A DNA stretch of 64,000 nt. Source: Pseudo-nitzschia pungens. Lineage: Eukaryota > Bacillariophyta > Bacillariophyceae > Bacillariales > Bacillariaceae. A program made the position numbers and the translations under genes. Numbering within the stretch: the stretch's first letter is position 1; each line of letters opens with the position of its first letter. The stretch spans positions 345,001-409,000 of the forward strand of contig CM074758.1 of assembly GCA_037355855.1 (NCBI GenBank), in the 5' to 3' direction. The notes beneath the pieces were generated by a model. The model saw nothing but the letters and a program-made list of their open reading frames with translations, was not told the origin of the DNA and searched no databases. This document shows, piece after piece, positions 12,470 through 24,171 of the stretch.

Positions 12470-13066
12470 TTAGGCCACCAGCAGGCTGTGCAATGCCGGC
12501 GCCGTCTTGGAGAAATCGGCCGAGAACATGGCGTCCAAGAGGTCCGGCTCGTGGGTCGGGCTCCCGAGGATGTTGTTCTTGAGCGTCTTGCGGAGGTACT
12601 TTGGTCCGTAGAGCTTGCGTCGGTCCGTCACCTCCAGCTTGCACTGGAGCTCCTTTCCGTAGATCATGGTCGCCACCATGTCGTTGAAGAGATCGAGGGA
12701 TCCCTTGGGCCCCTTGATCTGGAAGAACTCGGCCTCGGGCGATCCGTAGGTCAGAACGTCGTGCAGCAGCGGGATGGTGTCGGAGAAGAGCATGTCGAGG
12801 AAATCGCGGTCCTCCGGGGCCAGCTCCAGCATGTCCTCGTGCCGGGTGGAGGGAATGACGACGCTGATCTCGACGGGGATGCCGACGTTGTGCTTGATGC
12901 GGTGGAGTTCCTCCGAGAAGCGGTTGAGGTCGACGCGCGGGGCCGTGACCTTGATGAGCTCGATCTCGGCCAGGAGGGGTTTCTCCTCCCGGTAGGTGTA
13001 GTCATCCTCCGCGGAGGCGTGGGACTTGTAGCGGTTGTAAAAGGCGTCGAAAAAGACTTCCATCAT
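12470..13066 (-). CDS. Hypothetical protein, 198 residues
   Basis: An intact single-exon frame that reads as well-behaved globular protein: mixed alpha/beta-like composition, no low complexity, no signal peptide or membrane helix. It begins MMEVFFDAFYNRYKSH and has charged segments such as PLLAEIELIKVTAPRVDLNRF, FSEELHRIKHNVGIPVEISVVIPS and LEVTDRRKLYGPKYLRKTL. I do not recognise the family. Its GC content is far above the flanking spacers and the synonymous positions are G/C rich, which supports coding on this strand. The two initial Met codons leave the start ambiguous by one residue. It stands alone, more than 2 kb from the SNARE gene and 2.6 kb from the glycosyltransferase. Confidence 0.75.
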   Translation of the reverse strand: MMEVFFDAFYNRYKSHASAEDDYTYREEKPLLAEIELIKVTAPRVDLNRFSEELHRIKHNVGIPVEISVVIPSTRHEDMLELAPEDRDFLDMLFSDTIPLLHDVLTYGSPEAEFFQIKGPKGSLDLFNDMVATMIYGKELQCKLEVTDRRKLYGPKYLRKTLKNNILGSPTHEPDLLDAMFSADFSKTAPALHSLLVA

Positions 13067-15429
13067 TCGTTAGGTCGTTATGTCGTTCTTGCGTTTGTTG
13101 GTTAATTCGTTGCGAGTCAATGAATGCGTTCTTGGGGTATGTTTTTGAATGAATCCAACAATGAATGCAATCCAATAATCAATCAATCAATCGATCGATC
13201 GATCAATCAAAATGAATGAATCAACCGGTGTGTGTGAGAATGGGTTGGTTGGGACGGCACGGTGTGTGATTTTATGGATCAACGCCAATCCATCAATCCA
13301 TCAGTCGATCAGAATTGGTTTCGTCGATACTGCAAGTATCCTCCCGGTCGGTGGTCGTGTTGCGTTCGTACGACACACGCGCGTGAACGGGAAGTGAGTT
13401 GTTCTTTGTCGGCGAACGAATCGAATCCCGCCGTCGCCGTGCCGGAAAGGGATCGGAAAGAATTTTGTTCGTTCGCTTCCCTTGTTTGCGTGGATGGTTT
13501 TCGGGAGTGATGGGTCGCAATCCACGCGTCGGGGACGTCGCGGGTCTCCGGTCCGAACCTCGTTTCCTGCAGAGCCACCGTGATGGGTGACACCCCATGT
13601 ATTGAAGCCCTTCTTCGCCGTCGGGGCCATTGCTCCGGCAATCGCCCCTTTTCCGGAAGAAGCAGCGAAAGCCTTCGTTGCAATTGCACCCGCCTTCGTC
13701 CGGGAGGGTGCGAGGCACGACGGGGGTCGTGCGGTCGAAGCGTGCAAACGACCGAAAACGATGCGTTGGATCGTATCCTGCGATTCGGACCATTTCGTGC
13801 GTTGGGTCCGAATAAATGATGGGATTTGGCAGGAACCGTCGGCATCTCGCACGAGTTGGGAACGAACACCGGGCCAAAATCCCGAGTTTTTGGGTGTGCT
13901 GGCTCGCAGCTCGTGCGGCGATCGGAAAAATTATTTAACCTGCCGAGTGTTCATACCCGTATCTTATTCTTGCGAGGAAGTTCTGTAAGAGTGTTGAAAT
14001 AGTGATACTAATGTTGCAAAACTCCGAACCAGAGGCTGCCTACCGGTAATTACACCCCTGCGTTCGCGCAACTCCTGGGGTGCACGTAGACGGACAAGTA
14101 CTGGTACACGTACAGTTGGGCATAGACATACAAGTTGACGAGACACGTACATTTTTTAGTGAGTACGAGTAAGGTTACTCATAATGGACGTCCTAATTAA
14201 TGGTACGGTACGAGTTCTCTACCGTAAGATTACCTTGTACCAAGTAAGACTTAAGGCTTACCACGTACTACGTATCATCAAAATCGGGAATCGAATGAAT
14301 CGATCGAATCTCAAATCAATCTCAAGAATCAAACCGGTCGAGTGAGTCACGGATTCGATTGATTTGTTTCCGTTGTAGGTAGATAGGGTAAGGGTACCAA
14401 GTATGAAAGATAGCTTACTATAATATAGTATGCACATACATCGTCCCGCAGCCGGTGAAGTCACGGTTTTGGTGGCGTGATTCGAGCCGGATAGGTCCTG
14501 TGGGTCCCGTCGTTGCGATACAACAGCTCGCGGAAACGAACGCTGGCAAGGTCATCGCCGGTTTTTCGATATCACCAACGGTCACTCGCACCTCCACTAT
14601 CGGCGACGAAGAACAAAAGAAAGCAAGACACTCACCCAAAAGAATTCCTTCGAAGAAAGCATCCCATGCAGATGGTTCGTTGACTCGACTCTCTCTTTTG
14701 AAGTGGTGTCGAGTGGTGCAAGTAAGATTTACGAGTAAGGTTACACGATACAAAACCGTCACACGGACATTTTGGATATGATGCGGAACTGTAGGTACGA
14801 TACGTTAAAGTACGGGTAACACAAGAAACAATCCTTCTACCTACTAAACTCAAAACGCATTAACTCATCCGAACAACCCAATAATTCTTGCGAACGATTG
14901 TTGCTACCATACGTGTGCGTGTACATCTACGTGTACCAGTAAGGTTACCGGTACGAGTAAAAGTAGTAGCGTATTGGACGAAAACGATACAGCCTGCAAT
15001 CGTTTTCTTGCGCAAGACGGGACGAAACAATCATATTATTATTATTACTTCGTATTATTTCGTAATATAATATTCATAATCAATCGTCACAACAATCTCG
15101 ACGTGACGTGACGCGACGCGACGCGACGATCAGCGGACGGAATAAGTTAGTACGGTACGGGTAACCTTCGTGCTATTACCAACAACAATAAGGTCTTCAC
15201 CATACTTGTAAGGTTACCGGCAATCAACTTACCTTACGTACGGCATCGGTTTGTTTGGCAGATCGAGTTTGGACAGCAACAACCAAAACACTCCGCAATC
15301 AATCAAGCCGAATCCGCGACCCACAAACAATCTACTCCATACGGCAGTGCTACTCAACAACAACGCAAACGCAAACGCAATACCACCGCACTACCGTACT
15401 ACTACACTACTACACTACGAAGAACCACC
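13067..15429. other. Intergenic spacer
   Basis: No supportable gene in about 2.4 kb. It contains an ATCAATCGATCGATCG tract at about 13,177-13,210. From 14,150 to 15,240 it is dense in GTAAGGTTAC, GTACGAGTAAG and similar short palindromic words. A GACGTGACGCGACG tract lies at about 15,100-15,128. Overlapping open frames at 13.3-13.9 kb occur in all frames of both strands, which is what GC-rich non-coding sequence gives. Confidence 0.5.
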
Positions 15430-16856
15430 ATGTCCTTTCAAGACGTTGGCAAGCGAAACGCCTCCCGGAGGCCCGTCCAGGCGGGAATGGGTCGTGGCAA
15501 CAGCCGTTCCTTTGGGTCTACGGGCAGCGGAAGCAGTGCTGCTAGCAACAACAACAACGGCAACGGCATCGCTGGCTCGGTCTTTGGTTCCCTCACCATG
15601 TCGGCTGCAAGCGCTACGTCGCAGATCTCGGATTCCCTGACCCAATATCACGTACGTACAAACGAAGACATTGCATGGCACGAGACGAGACGAGACGATA
15701 GAGCGGAACACAACAGAACAGAACACAACACAACAGAACAGAACGTGGAAGAGCATGGAAGAGAAGGAAAGAAATAGTAGCAATCACTGTAGAATATAGG
15801 GTGATAACGAGGGGAAAGATTCTACTTGGATCGTGAGCATTCAAAATTGCCGGGAAGGACGTTGACAAATCAAAAGACTTGCCTTCGTGGGCTACGCTGT
15901 GCTGTGCTGTGCTATGCTGTCCCTTTGCTTGTTCTGTTTTGTTCGGTTCTGTTCTGTTCGGTTCTGTTCCTTTGCAACCAAAACGAGCTCGGAAGTCTTA
16001 AGTCTTGTTCGGTTGTCGTTTTTTATAGTTTTATAGTTTTGCCATTGCTGACAATAATCATGGGATCATGTTATTATTTTTATTCTACTGTATCTGACCT
16101 GCTCTTCTCTCTTTGTCGAAACGAAATCGCATGGCATGTCAACATTATTGATTCAACATGATACAATGTTACACAACTCAACGCAACCTCGACGCAACCT
16201 CAACGCTACGCTACAGAGAAACGTGGGAATCCTCGAAAAGATTGCCCAGTCTCTGCTGGCCTGCCAGTCGGGCCTCCAGCGAGAAGAACTCGAGCAGCAG
16301 TACAAGACCCAGAACGACGTGCTGCGACAGCTCGAAGCCAAGCTCAAGGAACAGATCTTGGCCCAGCGCGAGCGACTCGCAAACCAGTCCCAGACCAGCT
16401 CGCAGAAGCAGGCCCTGGCCAAGCTGGAGAGGGATTTCGAGCGCGTTCAGTCCGCCGTAGTGGCACTCCAGTCACGGGTGACGAGGCAGCGCAAGCAATT
16501 CCAGCAGCGGGGAGCGGCGGCTGCTGCTGCTGCTGCTTCGGGGGACTCGTCTTCCTCCGCCCACAACAAGGCACGAACGGCACTCGAGCAGCAACAGATG
16601 CTCGTTCAGCAGGACCGCCTCCAGGAAGAAATCATGCGGGAGCGGGAGGAAGAAATCCGAAAGATCAACCAGGGGATGCACCAGGTCAACCAGATCTACA
16701 GGGACTTGGCGCACTATTGTGGGAGAGCAACAGGAGCACGTAGACCAGATCGAGGACAAGATGGAAGAGTCCAAGACGGCCGCCCAGTCGGGATTGGAAC
16801 AGATCCACAAGGCCAACGAGAGCTACGGGGCCAATACCACCTGCGCCATTATGTAG
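15430..16856 (+). CDS. Qa-type SNARE (syntaxin-7/Pep12-like) ending in a CAAX box
   Basis: Two exons: 15430-15651 and 16217-16856, with a GTACGT donor, CTACAG acceptor and phase 0 junction (QYH|RNVGILEKI). Exon 1 encodes a Gly/Ser/Asn-rich N-terminus and ISDSLTQYH. Exon 2 gives a coiled-coil three-helix region, an Ala/Ser linker, and a SNARE motif, INQGMHQVNQIYRDLA followed by HIVGEQQEHVDQIEDKM, with glutamine at the central layer as in Q-SNAREs. One extra base near 16,715 breaks the frame inside the motif; both sides align with a single SNARE motif. After the motif there is no membrane helix; the corrected frame ends ANTTCAIM-stop at 16,854-16,856, a plausible prenylation box. Family role: membrane fusion in the endosomal/vacuolar pathway. 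An alternative is a donor at AT|GTAGAG (16,852) leading to a downstream membrane exon, but I find no convincing hydrophobic exon. Confidence 0.75.
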
Positions 16857-19800
16857 AGAGCGCAGGCTTTGGTGGACTGGTTGGTTGGTTGGCTGTCTGG
16901 TTGGTTGGTCGGTTGGTTGGTTGGTCGGTTGGTTGGTTAGCTGTGATGTTCTTTTACTCTTTTGTTCTTTGGGAATGTGTGACAGCGACATCCTTGGGAC
17001 GAAGGCCAAGCGAAGTCTCACGGTTCTTGTAGCTACGTCCGAACCGCATGCTCTTTGGAAACAAAAAGAAAAGACACGACACGACACGACACGACAGGGA
17101 GCATTATTGTACACTAGGACACGACACGACAAGACACGACACACTGAATAATATCTACACGCGACAACTCAACACATAGACACACCCAAAAACAAAGACA
17201 CAAATGAAAAGGCCAGTCTCTTGTCGTATCCACAGTCGCAACAGGGGCAGGCACACCATTGGGAAATCGCTTTCACTGATTTTTCTTCGGTACAAAGCAG
17301 CACAACACAGCACATCAAACACAAACACAAACCGATGCGAGCACTGCATCGTGTCCATTCCAGATCAGGATGGTAATAGGCCACCAGAAGTTGTTCTCAG
17401 CATCCAACCGTGATGAAGCGAGCAGAAAAAATGCATGATCCTCTGTATTTTGTAAAATACCGACGTCGAAGTGTTTTGTGCCCGCGAAGGTGTATTCTGA
17501 TGGGGATTGCGATTCCGGAGAACACACATTCCCTTGCATCAATCGATATTATTACTATTACTATTTTTATTATTTGCAGCTATGGAATTGAATGGCACGG
17601 ATCGCGGTTGGCAAGAATGGAAGGAATAGACGCAATTCTCAAACCAATTAACAATAGAGACACAACGACCACTTGTTTTTTGTTGCTCTTTTTCTTTTTC
17701 CGTTTCGAGTTGCGGTGAAACGACTCTCTCACTCCTCGAGACGAACACTGCACGACGGAGGAAACACAATGCTTGCATGCGTGTACGAGTATGCGTGCAT
17801 CCGTAGATTTGTCCCTGGGCGCAGGCAGATCCCTCCTTCTCGCTATCGAGAGGTACACGTACAGTACCTCAAAGCAAGAGAACAAATGATAATGAGAGAT
17901 TATAATAAGTACAGCAACAATAGTATAGGAGCGGAGCGGATCTTGGATCGGATTGAATGGAATTGGATCGGATCAATGCGGATCAATGCGGATCAATTCG
18001 GATCAAAATTCGGATCAAAATTCGGATCAAAATTCGGATCAATTCGGATCGGATTGGATTTCCCGAAACCGGAACGCACGATGCAAGCAGTAGTAGTAGT
18101 AGCAGTAGTAAGGTTACTCATTGACTACATCTGCTGCTGATGGGTACAGCGATACAATCTCGTTGCATTCCCACCCACTCCTAGTACTACTAGTGGCAGT
18201 CTTGCTATCATAGCATATTAGGAAGTATGTTAGTAGTAGTACTATATTCGTTCCTTCCTTCTTTCCAATATTAGTACGAAGTATGTTACCAGTACTAGTA
18301 CTACTACTAGTACTATATTCGTTCCTTCCTTCTTTCCTTGGTCATTCGTTCATTTCTGCTCCATCGCAAAGAAAGGAGTGGTTCGTACTACTAGTAGTAC
18401 TAGTAGTACTAGTAGTAGTATTAGTACTAATACTAGTAGCAAATACTTGGAAAGCTCAGCAACATAGATAGTACTACTACTACTAGTATAGTAGTAGTAG
18501 TTCTACTAGATGCAAGGATGATCCGTTCGTACTAGTAGTAGTAGTTTCCGATGAGCTTCTTGTTGTTCTTGGCCCCTTAGTGACGGCGATGATACAACCT
18601 AGAGTGACATTCGTTCCAAATGTTGAACGGAGACAGTCATGTTGTATTCAAATTACGACAGAAGGAAGAAACAAACATGAGGTTTCTGATGATTGCCAGC
18701 ATCTTGCAGTAGTCCGAAATAACATTGCTCGGCAAATCGCAGCGAGACATTCAATGAAGAATTCATCTGTTACTAGTAGCAAGAGGCAGCCCCTTACGCA
18801 CCTCAGTTACGAGGAACATTATCGTTCGCCTGAGAGGAAACGACAAGGAAAGCGCACACAAGAAGTAGTGGGAGCGTTCCTACTACTAATACGGTAGAGC
18901 GTAGCCAATAGTACTAGTAGTACTAGTACTACTAGTAGTATTACTACTAGTAGTAGTACAGGACGAGTGAGAGATTCCGCCAGCCAGCAGCACCAGCATT
19001 ATTTCTTCTTGCAAACAACTTTTGTCACCAACAACAAGACAACAGGATAATCATCTCGAGAGGTGAGTGCTGTGAGGACCAGCACTCCTCGTAGATTTTG
19101 TTTCAACCGAAACTTTGGTCAGCACCAGTACTAGTACGGCGTCACTGTTTCGTTTCCCTCATGAGGAGGTATAGTGATTTTGTTCCGTTCGCCTTCTAAC
19201 CTGCTGGGCCTCAGCGATATCACTAGTAATACTAGTACTAGTAACTAATGATAATAATAATACAAATAGCTTCAACCAACGTGAGGGAGGATATTTTTTC
19301 AAATATACTAATGTCAATGATACATTCCTGTGGTTGACAAGAAAAAGTATGCACAACTAGTAGTAGTAGTAGTAGTACTTCTAGAACTAGTAGTAGTAGT
19401 ACTAGCAGTACTAGTAGTATTTGCAAACAAACAACAAATTCTCAAGTAGTTCCTGTTCTTGGAACAAATATTGTCAGTGGCCTGGAAAACCACCAGCAAT
19501 TGACGTGTTTCTTTATTCGTCCTCAGTGCTGGCTTGAAAACGCGTTTTGAAGACAAGTGAGAAAAGACTAATGCTGGTACATCATAATATTATCACTCTG
19601 AACCGTTCTTTATTTCAACAACAACAAGTCCCTAAAGATTGGAAAAAATGGTACGCTTAACGTGATTCGGTGGTGTTTCATCTGCCTGCTTTCAAAGGTT
19701 ATAACCTGAGAGGATGTGAACAAAAAAGTAAGGAGACTGCTTACTTCTAAAAAGATAGATCGTCGCTGGGAACTACAAAGTACAGCAGTAATCGACCGCA

Positions 19801-20812
19801 AGAAAATTGTATGTCAAGTCGAGGCCCTAAAAGTCTTACATTCTTGGTACTAGAATACAACGCTCAAAGAAAAAGATAATGGCGGATCCACCTAAATTGA
19901 TGATGCATTCACAGATGCGAAACTCCTACTACTAGTACTAGTAATAATAGAATCAGATGAATTCATGTTTCTTCTAGTACTACTACCTACTAGTAGTAGC
20001 AGTCAACAGAATCCCATCTTACCATCAAGGGATTCTATTCTCCCCTTTGATCCATTATTTATTGTAGTAGTACTACTACTAGTGCTTCTTCATCATATTT
20101 TGTACCTCTAACTTTCTTGATTTAGACGACGATAGCTACTACTACTATCATTTCTACACAACGGACTAAGTTCATTGTGTTTGAAGAATCTGCATTTTAA
20201 GACCGAGTACAGTATTGGAATGAGTACACCTGTTTCGTTGCTCTATAAGATGCCACTCCATCACTTAGGGAAAACAGTGTTGCTAGACCTTTTTAGTACT
20301 TCTGGCATATTCGTCGTAGATTGCCAAGAACCGCTGCGTTTTGTATCTGGCAAGATCTTACATACCAAAGAAATCGAATCTTCATTCCGAAAGACAGTTT
20401 TGCTTAGACTTTCTCCATCGCTGCCGATTCGGACATTTTGCAGGGTTCGCTGGAGACAAATCAACACAACGCACCGGACTGAACTTTCAGTGCATGGAAT
20501 ATGACCTAATACACTCGGCTTCGCCAAACAGATAACTCTGTGACAGATACAGTTAAGTTCGTTCACCATCGACTGATTGTGCGTGTGTAGCAGAACTAAA
20601 TCTTCGCTTTCCAAAATACAGAAAAAAATTCGTATTATTGTATGAGTTTATGTCGTAACTTCCTCCGCTGGGATCGGAAGAGTGTGAAGTGAAAATTTGT
20701 ACGACAGCTGCATTGATATAATACATATTTCGCGCTCGTCGATATTGTGCTGTGCTTTGTGTCCCTGTATATTGTTGATTGTACTGGTTACATGATGTGG
20801 GTCACTTCATTT
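16857..20812. other. Intergenic spacer rich in simple repeats
   Basis: No supportable gene in nearly 4 kb. Contents: GGTT repeats at about 16,878-16,942; ACGAC repeats at about 17,073-17,143; GGATCAAAATTC tandem repeats at about 17,936-18,060; TAG/CTA trinucleotide tracts at about 18,225-18,320, 18,385-18,545, 18,905-18,960, 19,220-19,250 and 19,350-19,425. A 105-codon frame at 18,580-18,897 shows no recognisable feature. Confidence 0.55.
17936..18060. repeat. GGATC-rich tandem repeat
   Basis: Repeated GGATCAAAATTC and GGATCAATGC units, three to four near-identical copies of each kind, surrounded by GGATTGGATTGGAT words. The tract is unusually dense in GATC. It resembles the GATC-rich tracts at 27,877-27,905 and 62,450-62,600. 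Confidence 0.7.
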
Positions 20813-21150
20813 CTAATTAAACTGGATGTGTGTGTGCTTTGCGTGCCTCGACATTTGCTGCATGCATAACTTACAGCAATCGCGTAGTTGGATCCGTCGG
20901 ATTTTCCGAAACTCTGAATGCCGTATCATTGCGCATTTTTCGGCGTGCCGCTTCTTCTGGGGTAAGACCACGATGTGGGTCACTTCATTTCTAATTGAAC
21001 TGGATGTGTGTGTGCTTTGCGTGCCTCGACATTTGCTGCATGCAAAACTTACAGCAATCGCGTAGGTTGGGTCCGTCGGATCTTCCGAAACTCTGAATGC
21101 CTTATCATTGCGCATTTTTCTGCGTGCCGCTTCTTCTGGGGTAAGACCAG
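20794..21150. repeat. Tandem duplication, two copies of about 178 bp
   Basis: Copy 1 is about 20,794-20,971 and copy 2 about 20,972-21,150; they differ at about ten positions and by one base in length. On the minus strand each copy encodes LTPEEAARRKMRND..FRVSE.PTDPT followed by a GTAAGT splice-donor-like site, and each begins after a TCTTACCCCAG acceptor-like site, so the unit looks like a duplicated exon of the adjacent minus-strand gene. Confidence 0.8.
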
Positions 21151-24100
21151 CCGCCGCGACGGCGTTGTTGCTCTCGCTGCTGATGCGGATTGTTGCCACT
21201 GACCTTAAGACGGGTATTTTTGCTGCCGTAGATTCCCCATTGGTTGTCTGGTTCTTCCATGACTCTTGGTTTTTCTCCCGTGCGTTGTTCCAATTCGAAG
21301 GAAAGAATATTGAGAAGCTCTTCCCATTCGCGAGTCCGCCTTTGGCGAGGCGCTCTTGATGTTCATCTCCACCTGGCATCCCTTGTGTTGCAAAAATGTT
21401 ACCAGCACGTTTCGCAAGAAGGACATGTTCGCAGGTTTGAGCCAAGAAAAGAGAGGGGAGTATTTCACCATCAACAAACTCTCAATTTCCTTGTCAAAGT
21501 GAGGCTTTGGACCATTCTTCAAGATCTCCATGAGAAAGTGCTCGAATCTTCTTGTCGACGAGTGGGTTTGATGGAGGTGGTTCCGATAGACCGGTGCGAC
21601 GCTCCAATGCTCCGTTCCTTTGTTGCTGCTGCCTGCCCATTTGTTCTTGCTGCTGCTGCTGCCTGCCCATTTGTCCCTGATTGGCAGGAACCCTGGCGCG
21701 ATTGCTGCTGCTGCGACTGGGATCCACGTCGATCCATGGAGCTTCCCATGCTGCCAATACCACCACCCCCACCGTCAAAGATGCTCTTATTTGGCACTTG
21801 TTCGTCACCCTTGAAAGATCGCATATTTCCCAACGTCTGGCGCACAGACGATTTTTCGCTCGAGATATCGTAGGCAATTTCATCCTGTTGGCTGCCGAAA
21901 GGTCCTCCGCGTCGGGGATCGTACCGCCCAGCCGGGCTTCCAGGCTGACGGGGTGCTGGTCCCATGGCCTCCGGGTGGCGTTACCGGATCACGTCGCATC
22001 ATTCTCTCGTGTTGGAGTCGGCGTTCTTCTTCGGGATCCATTCGCATTCGTCTATCTCCTGCGTCATTTCGAAAATCGGTCTCGTCATCGTTCAGGTTAT
22101 TACGGCGGGCACCTCCGCCAACATTTCGGCTGTAGAGTTGTTCTCCGCTGGCTTTGCCCAATCGATCCCGCATCATGCGTCGTGGAGGTTCTTCCATTTG
22201 TTCGTCTTGGTCCTCCTCTTCGAATCGTGGTTGTCGCATTCCCTTCAAACTCGCTGCGAGAATCTTCATCGTATCGCTGATCGCGGCGAACCTTGTGGAT
22301 TCATCTCTTGGTCTAATCTGGATGCATATGGCGGCGGCGGAGGCACTCTATCACCTCTCGGAGACATGCGAGGATCTTCGTTGCTTCCGCGGCCTCCCTT
22401 CATGTAGAGTTCCTCTTGTCGCTGCATTTCCTCTAATTGTCCGAGCAATTCTTCCTTTCGCGCGTGGGCTTGGTTCAACCGCTGTTGGAGCTCCCTTTCG
22501 TTCTCGTCGACGCGCCGTTGAGAGTTGTTACTTTGATTCATGTAGTCGGGAGTGTCTCGATTCATCGGACCGTTGTTATTGTTCCTTGCAGTTGGTGTTG
22601 GCACCATATTCCAGCGACCGAAGCTTTTCGGCTTGCTCCGATCGGGACTTTTCCAAGTCGGCAAACTTGGCCGATTGATCCTGTTGCTTTTGCAAGAGAT
22701 CGCGTTGCTCACCGAGCACTCTGTCCATGGTCGTTCTCATTCCACGAATGTCTCCATTGATTCGGTTCATAAAGGTTTCTTGGGTTTTTTGATTTTCCTC
22801 CTTGAAATTATTCAGCATGGCCTGGGTCCGTTCGATGTTTTCTTGGGTGCTCCTGTCGATCTTTTCGTCGACTCTGTCGAGACGCTCCGAGAATTCCTTG
22901 TTGCTGCGTCAAAACCTGGTCGAGTCGACCCACCAATTCTTCCGAGGGGAGACCAATGTCCAAGCCCGGGATTTGGCACGCCCACTCGAGCCAGAGGCGC
23001 CGAAAGAGGCGGTGAAATTTGCGGGCCTTGTTGCTTGGAAATTCGTAGCAGACGCATTGGTTGTCGACGACGAAGGCATGGTCGACCGCTGCTGGCTGGG
23101 TTCCGGGCATGGGCGGTCGGAATTCGGGGCGACCGTTCGTGTCGGGGGATCCGGGAAGGTTTGCGGATCGGGTGGTGTCGTTGTCGAGGGATGACGGAGA
23201 CATGTACGGTGGAAGTGGCGAGTTGGGATCGGCAGCAGCGGCAATGCGAGAATTGAGGTCGCTGTTGTTGCCGGAGATAGGTCGCCGACCCGGGAAAGGA
23301 AGGAGACGAATTGTTGTTGTTGTTGTTGTTGTTTCCGCTGCTTTGGCTTCTCATGTACGCCTCGAAAGAACTCTGTTGGGGAGCAGCCGGCGCAGGCGAA
23401 GGGGAATTTCCCGGCTGTGGAATGGCGCTCCAAAATTGTTGTTGGTCTGTGGAGGAGAGTAGCTGTTGGAATTTTGCGGAGCCGGGGGAGGAGTGGAGGG
23501 CGCCCCAAAGTTGGTGCTGCTGCTTCCGTTGGCTCCTCCCGATACAAAGCTTTCAAACGAATTATAGTTATTGTTTGGTTGCGTTGGGGTCGACGGCGGC
23601 GCTCCAAAGTTACCGTTCGGCGTTGTTGTTGTTGTTGTTGTTGTTGGAGTGGATGGTGGAGCTCCAAAATTGTTGGTATTCGGAGACGGCGTCGGCGTGG
23701 ACGGTGCGCCAAAATTATTGCTCGACGATTGCACGCCGCTGTAATTGTCGGATGGAGACGAAGGATTGCTATTGTTGTTGCGTCCTTGCATGTATGCCTC
23801 AAAGGAATCAGCTGGCGTATCTCTCGAGTACTGATTGTTGTGAATGTTGCTATTGTTGGCTGCAATAGACTTGTCGACAGTTCCAGGAGGGGGAGTCTTG
23901 GGCGGTCCGTAGGAATAACTGTTTTCATCACCTGTTGTTCTCTGGTTTTCCGTAGGAACCAAAGGGATGTCCCGAATACGAAGAGTTGGGAGAACCCTGG
24001 CGCCGTCATGGGCCGTTCGATGGTACTCATGTGAAGGGAAGACGTAGGCATCGTTGTAATGGACAAGCCGGAATGGGAATGCCTTGCTTTGAGCATCGAG

Positions 24101-24171
24101 AATGCATCCGCTATTTTGGGATTTTCTGCCGTCCAAAGCGCCAAGACGGCTGCTGACAACACGAGCCTCAT
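20813..24171 (-). CDS. Probable plastid-targeted, disordered coiled-coil protein (frame heavily broken)
   Basis: The start at 24171 gives MRLVLSAAVLALW...IADAFSML, a signal peptide followed by an ADA|F junction and basic stretch like diatom plastid presequences. The frame then changes by one base roughly ten times down to about 20,950, but each piece continues a coherent low-complexity protein. Order: Asn/Pro/Thr-rich region with five NFGAP words (about 23,430-23,715) and three SFEAYM/SFESFV words (about 23,789-23,806, 23,543-23,560, 23,352-23,369); a coiled coil (ERLDRVDEKIDRSTQEN..., about 22,900-22,600); a second charged coil (RRVDENERELQQRLNQ, about 22,500-22,400); Arg/Met/Asp-rich and Gly/Gln-rich tails; a more ordered C-terminal part (MVKYSPLFSWLKPANMSFL, about 21,450). 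The 3' end is uncertain and runs into the tandem duplication. Either assembly indels or real decay explains the breaks. It is divergent to the 25.4 kb gene across 1.2 kb. Confidence 0.55.

Noticed and set aside
16857..17720. A third SNARE exon with a membrane helix
   Set aside because: Acceptor-like sites at about 16,940 and 17,579 exist, but the sequences after them encode only about ten hydrophobic residues interrupted by charged ones; RNA data would be needed to revive it.
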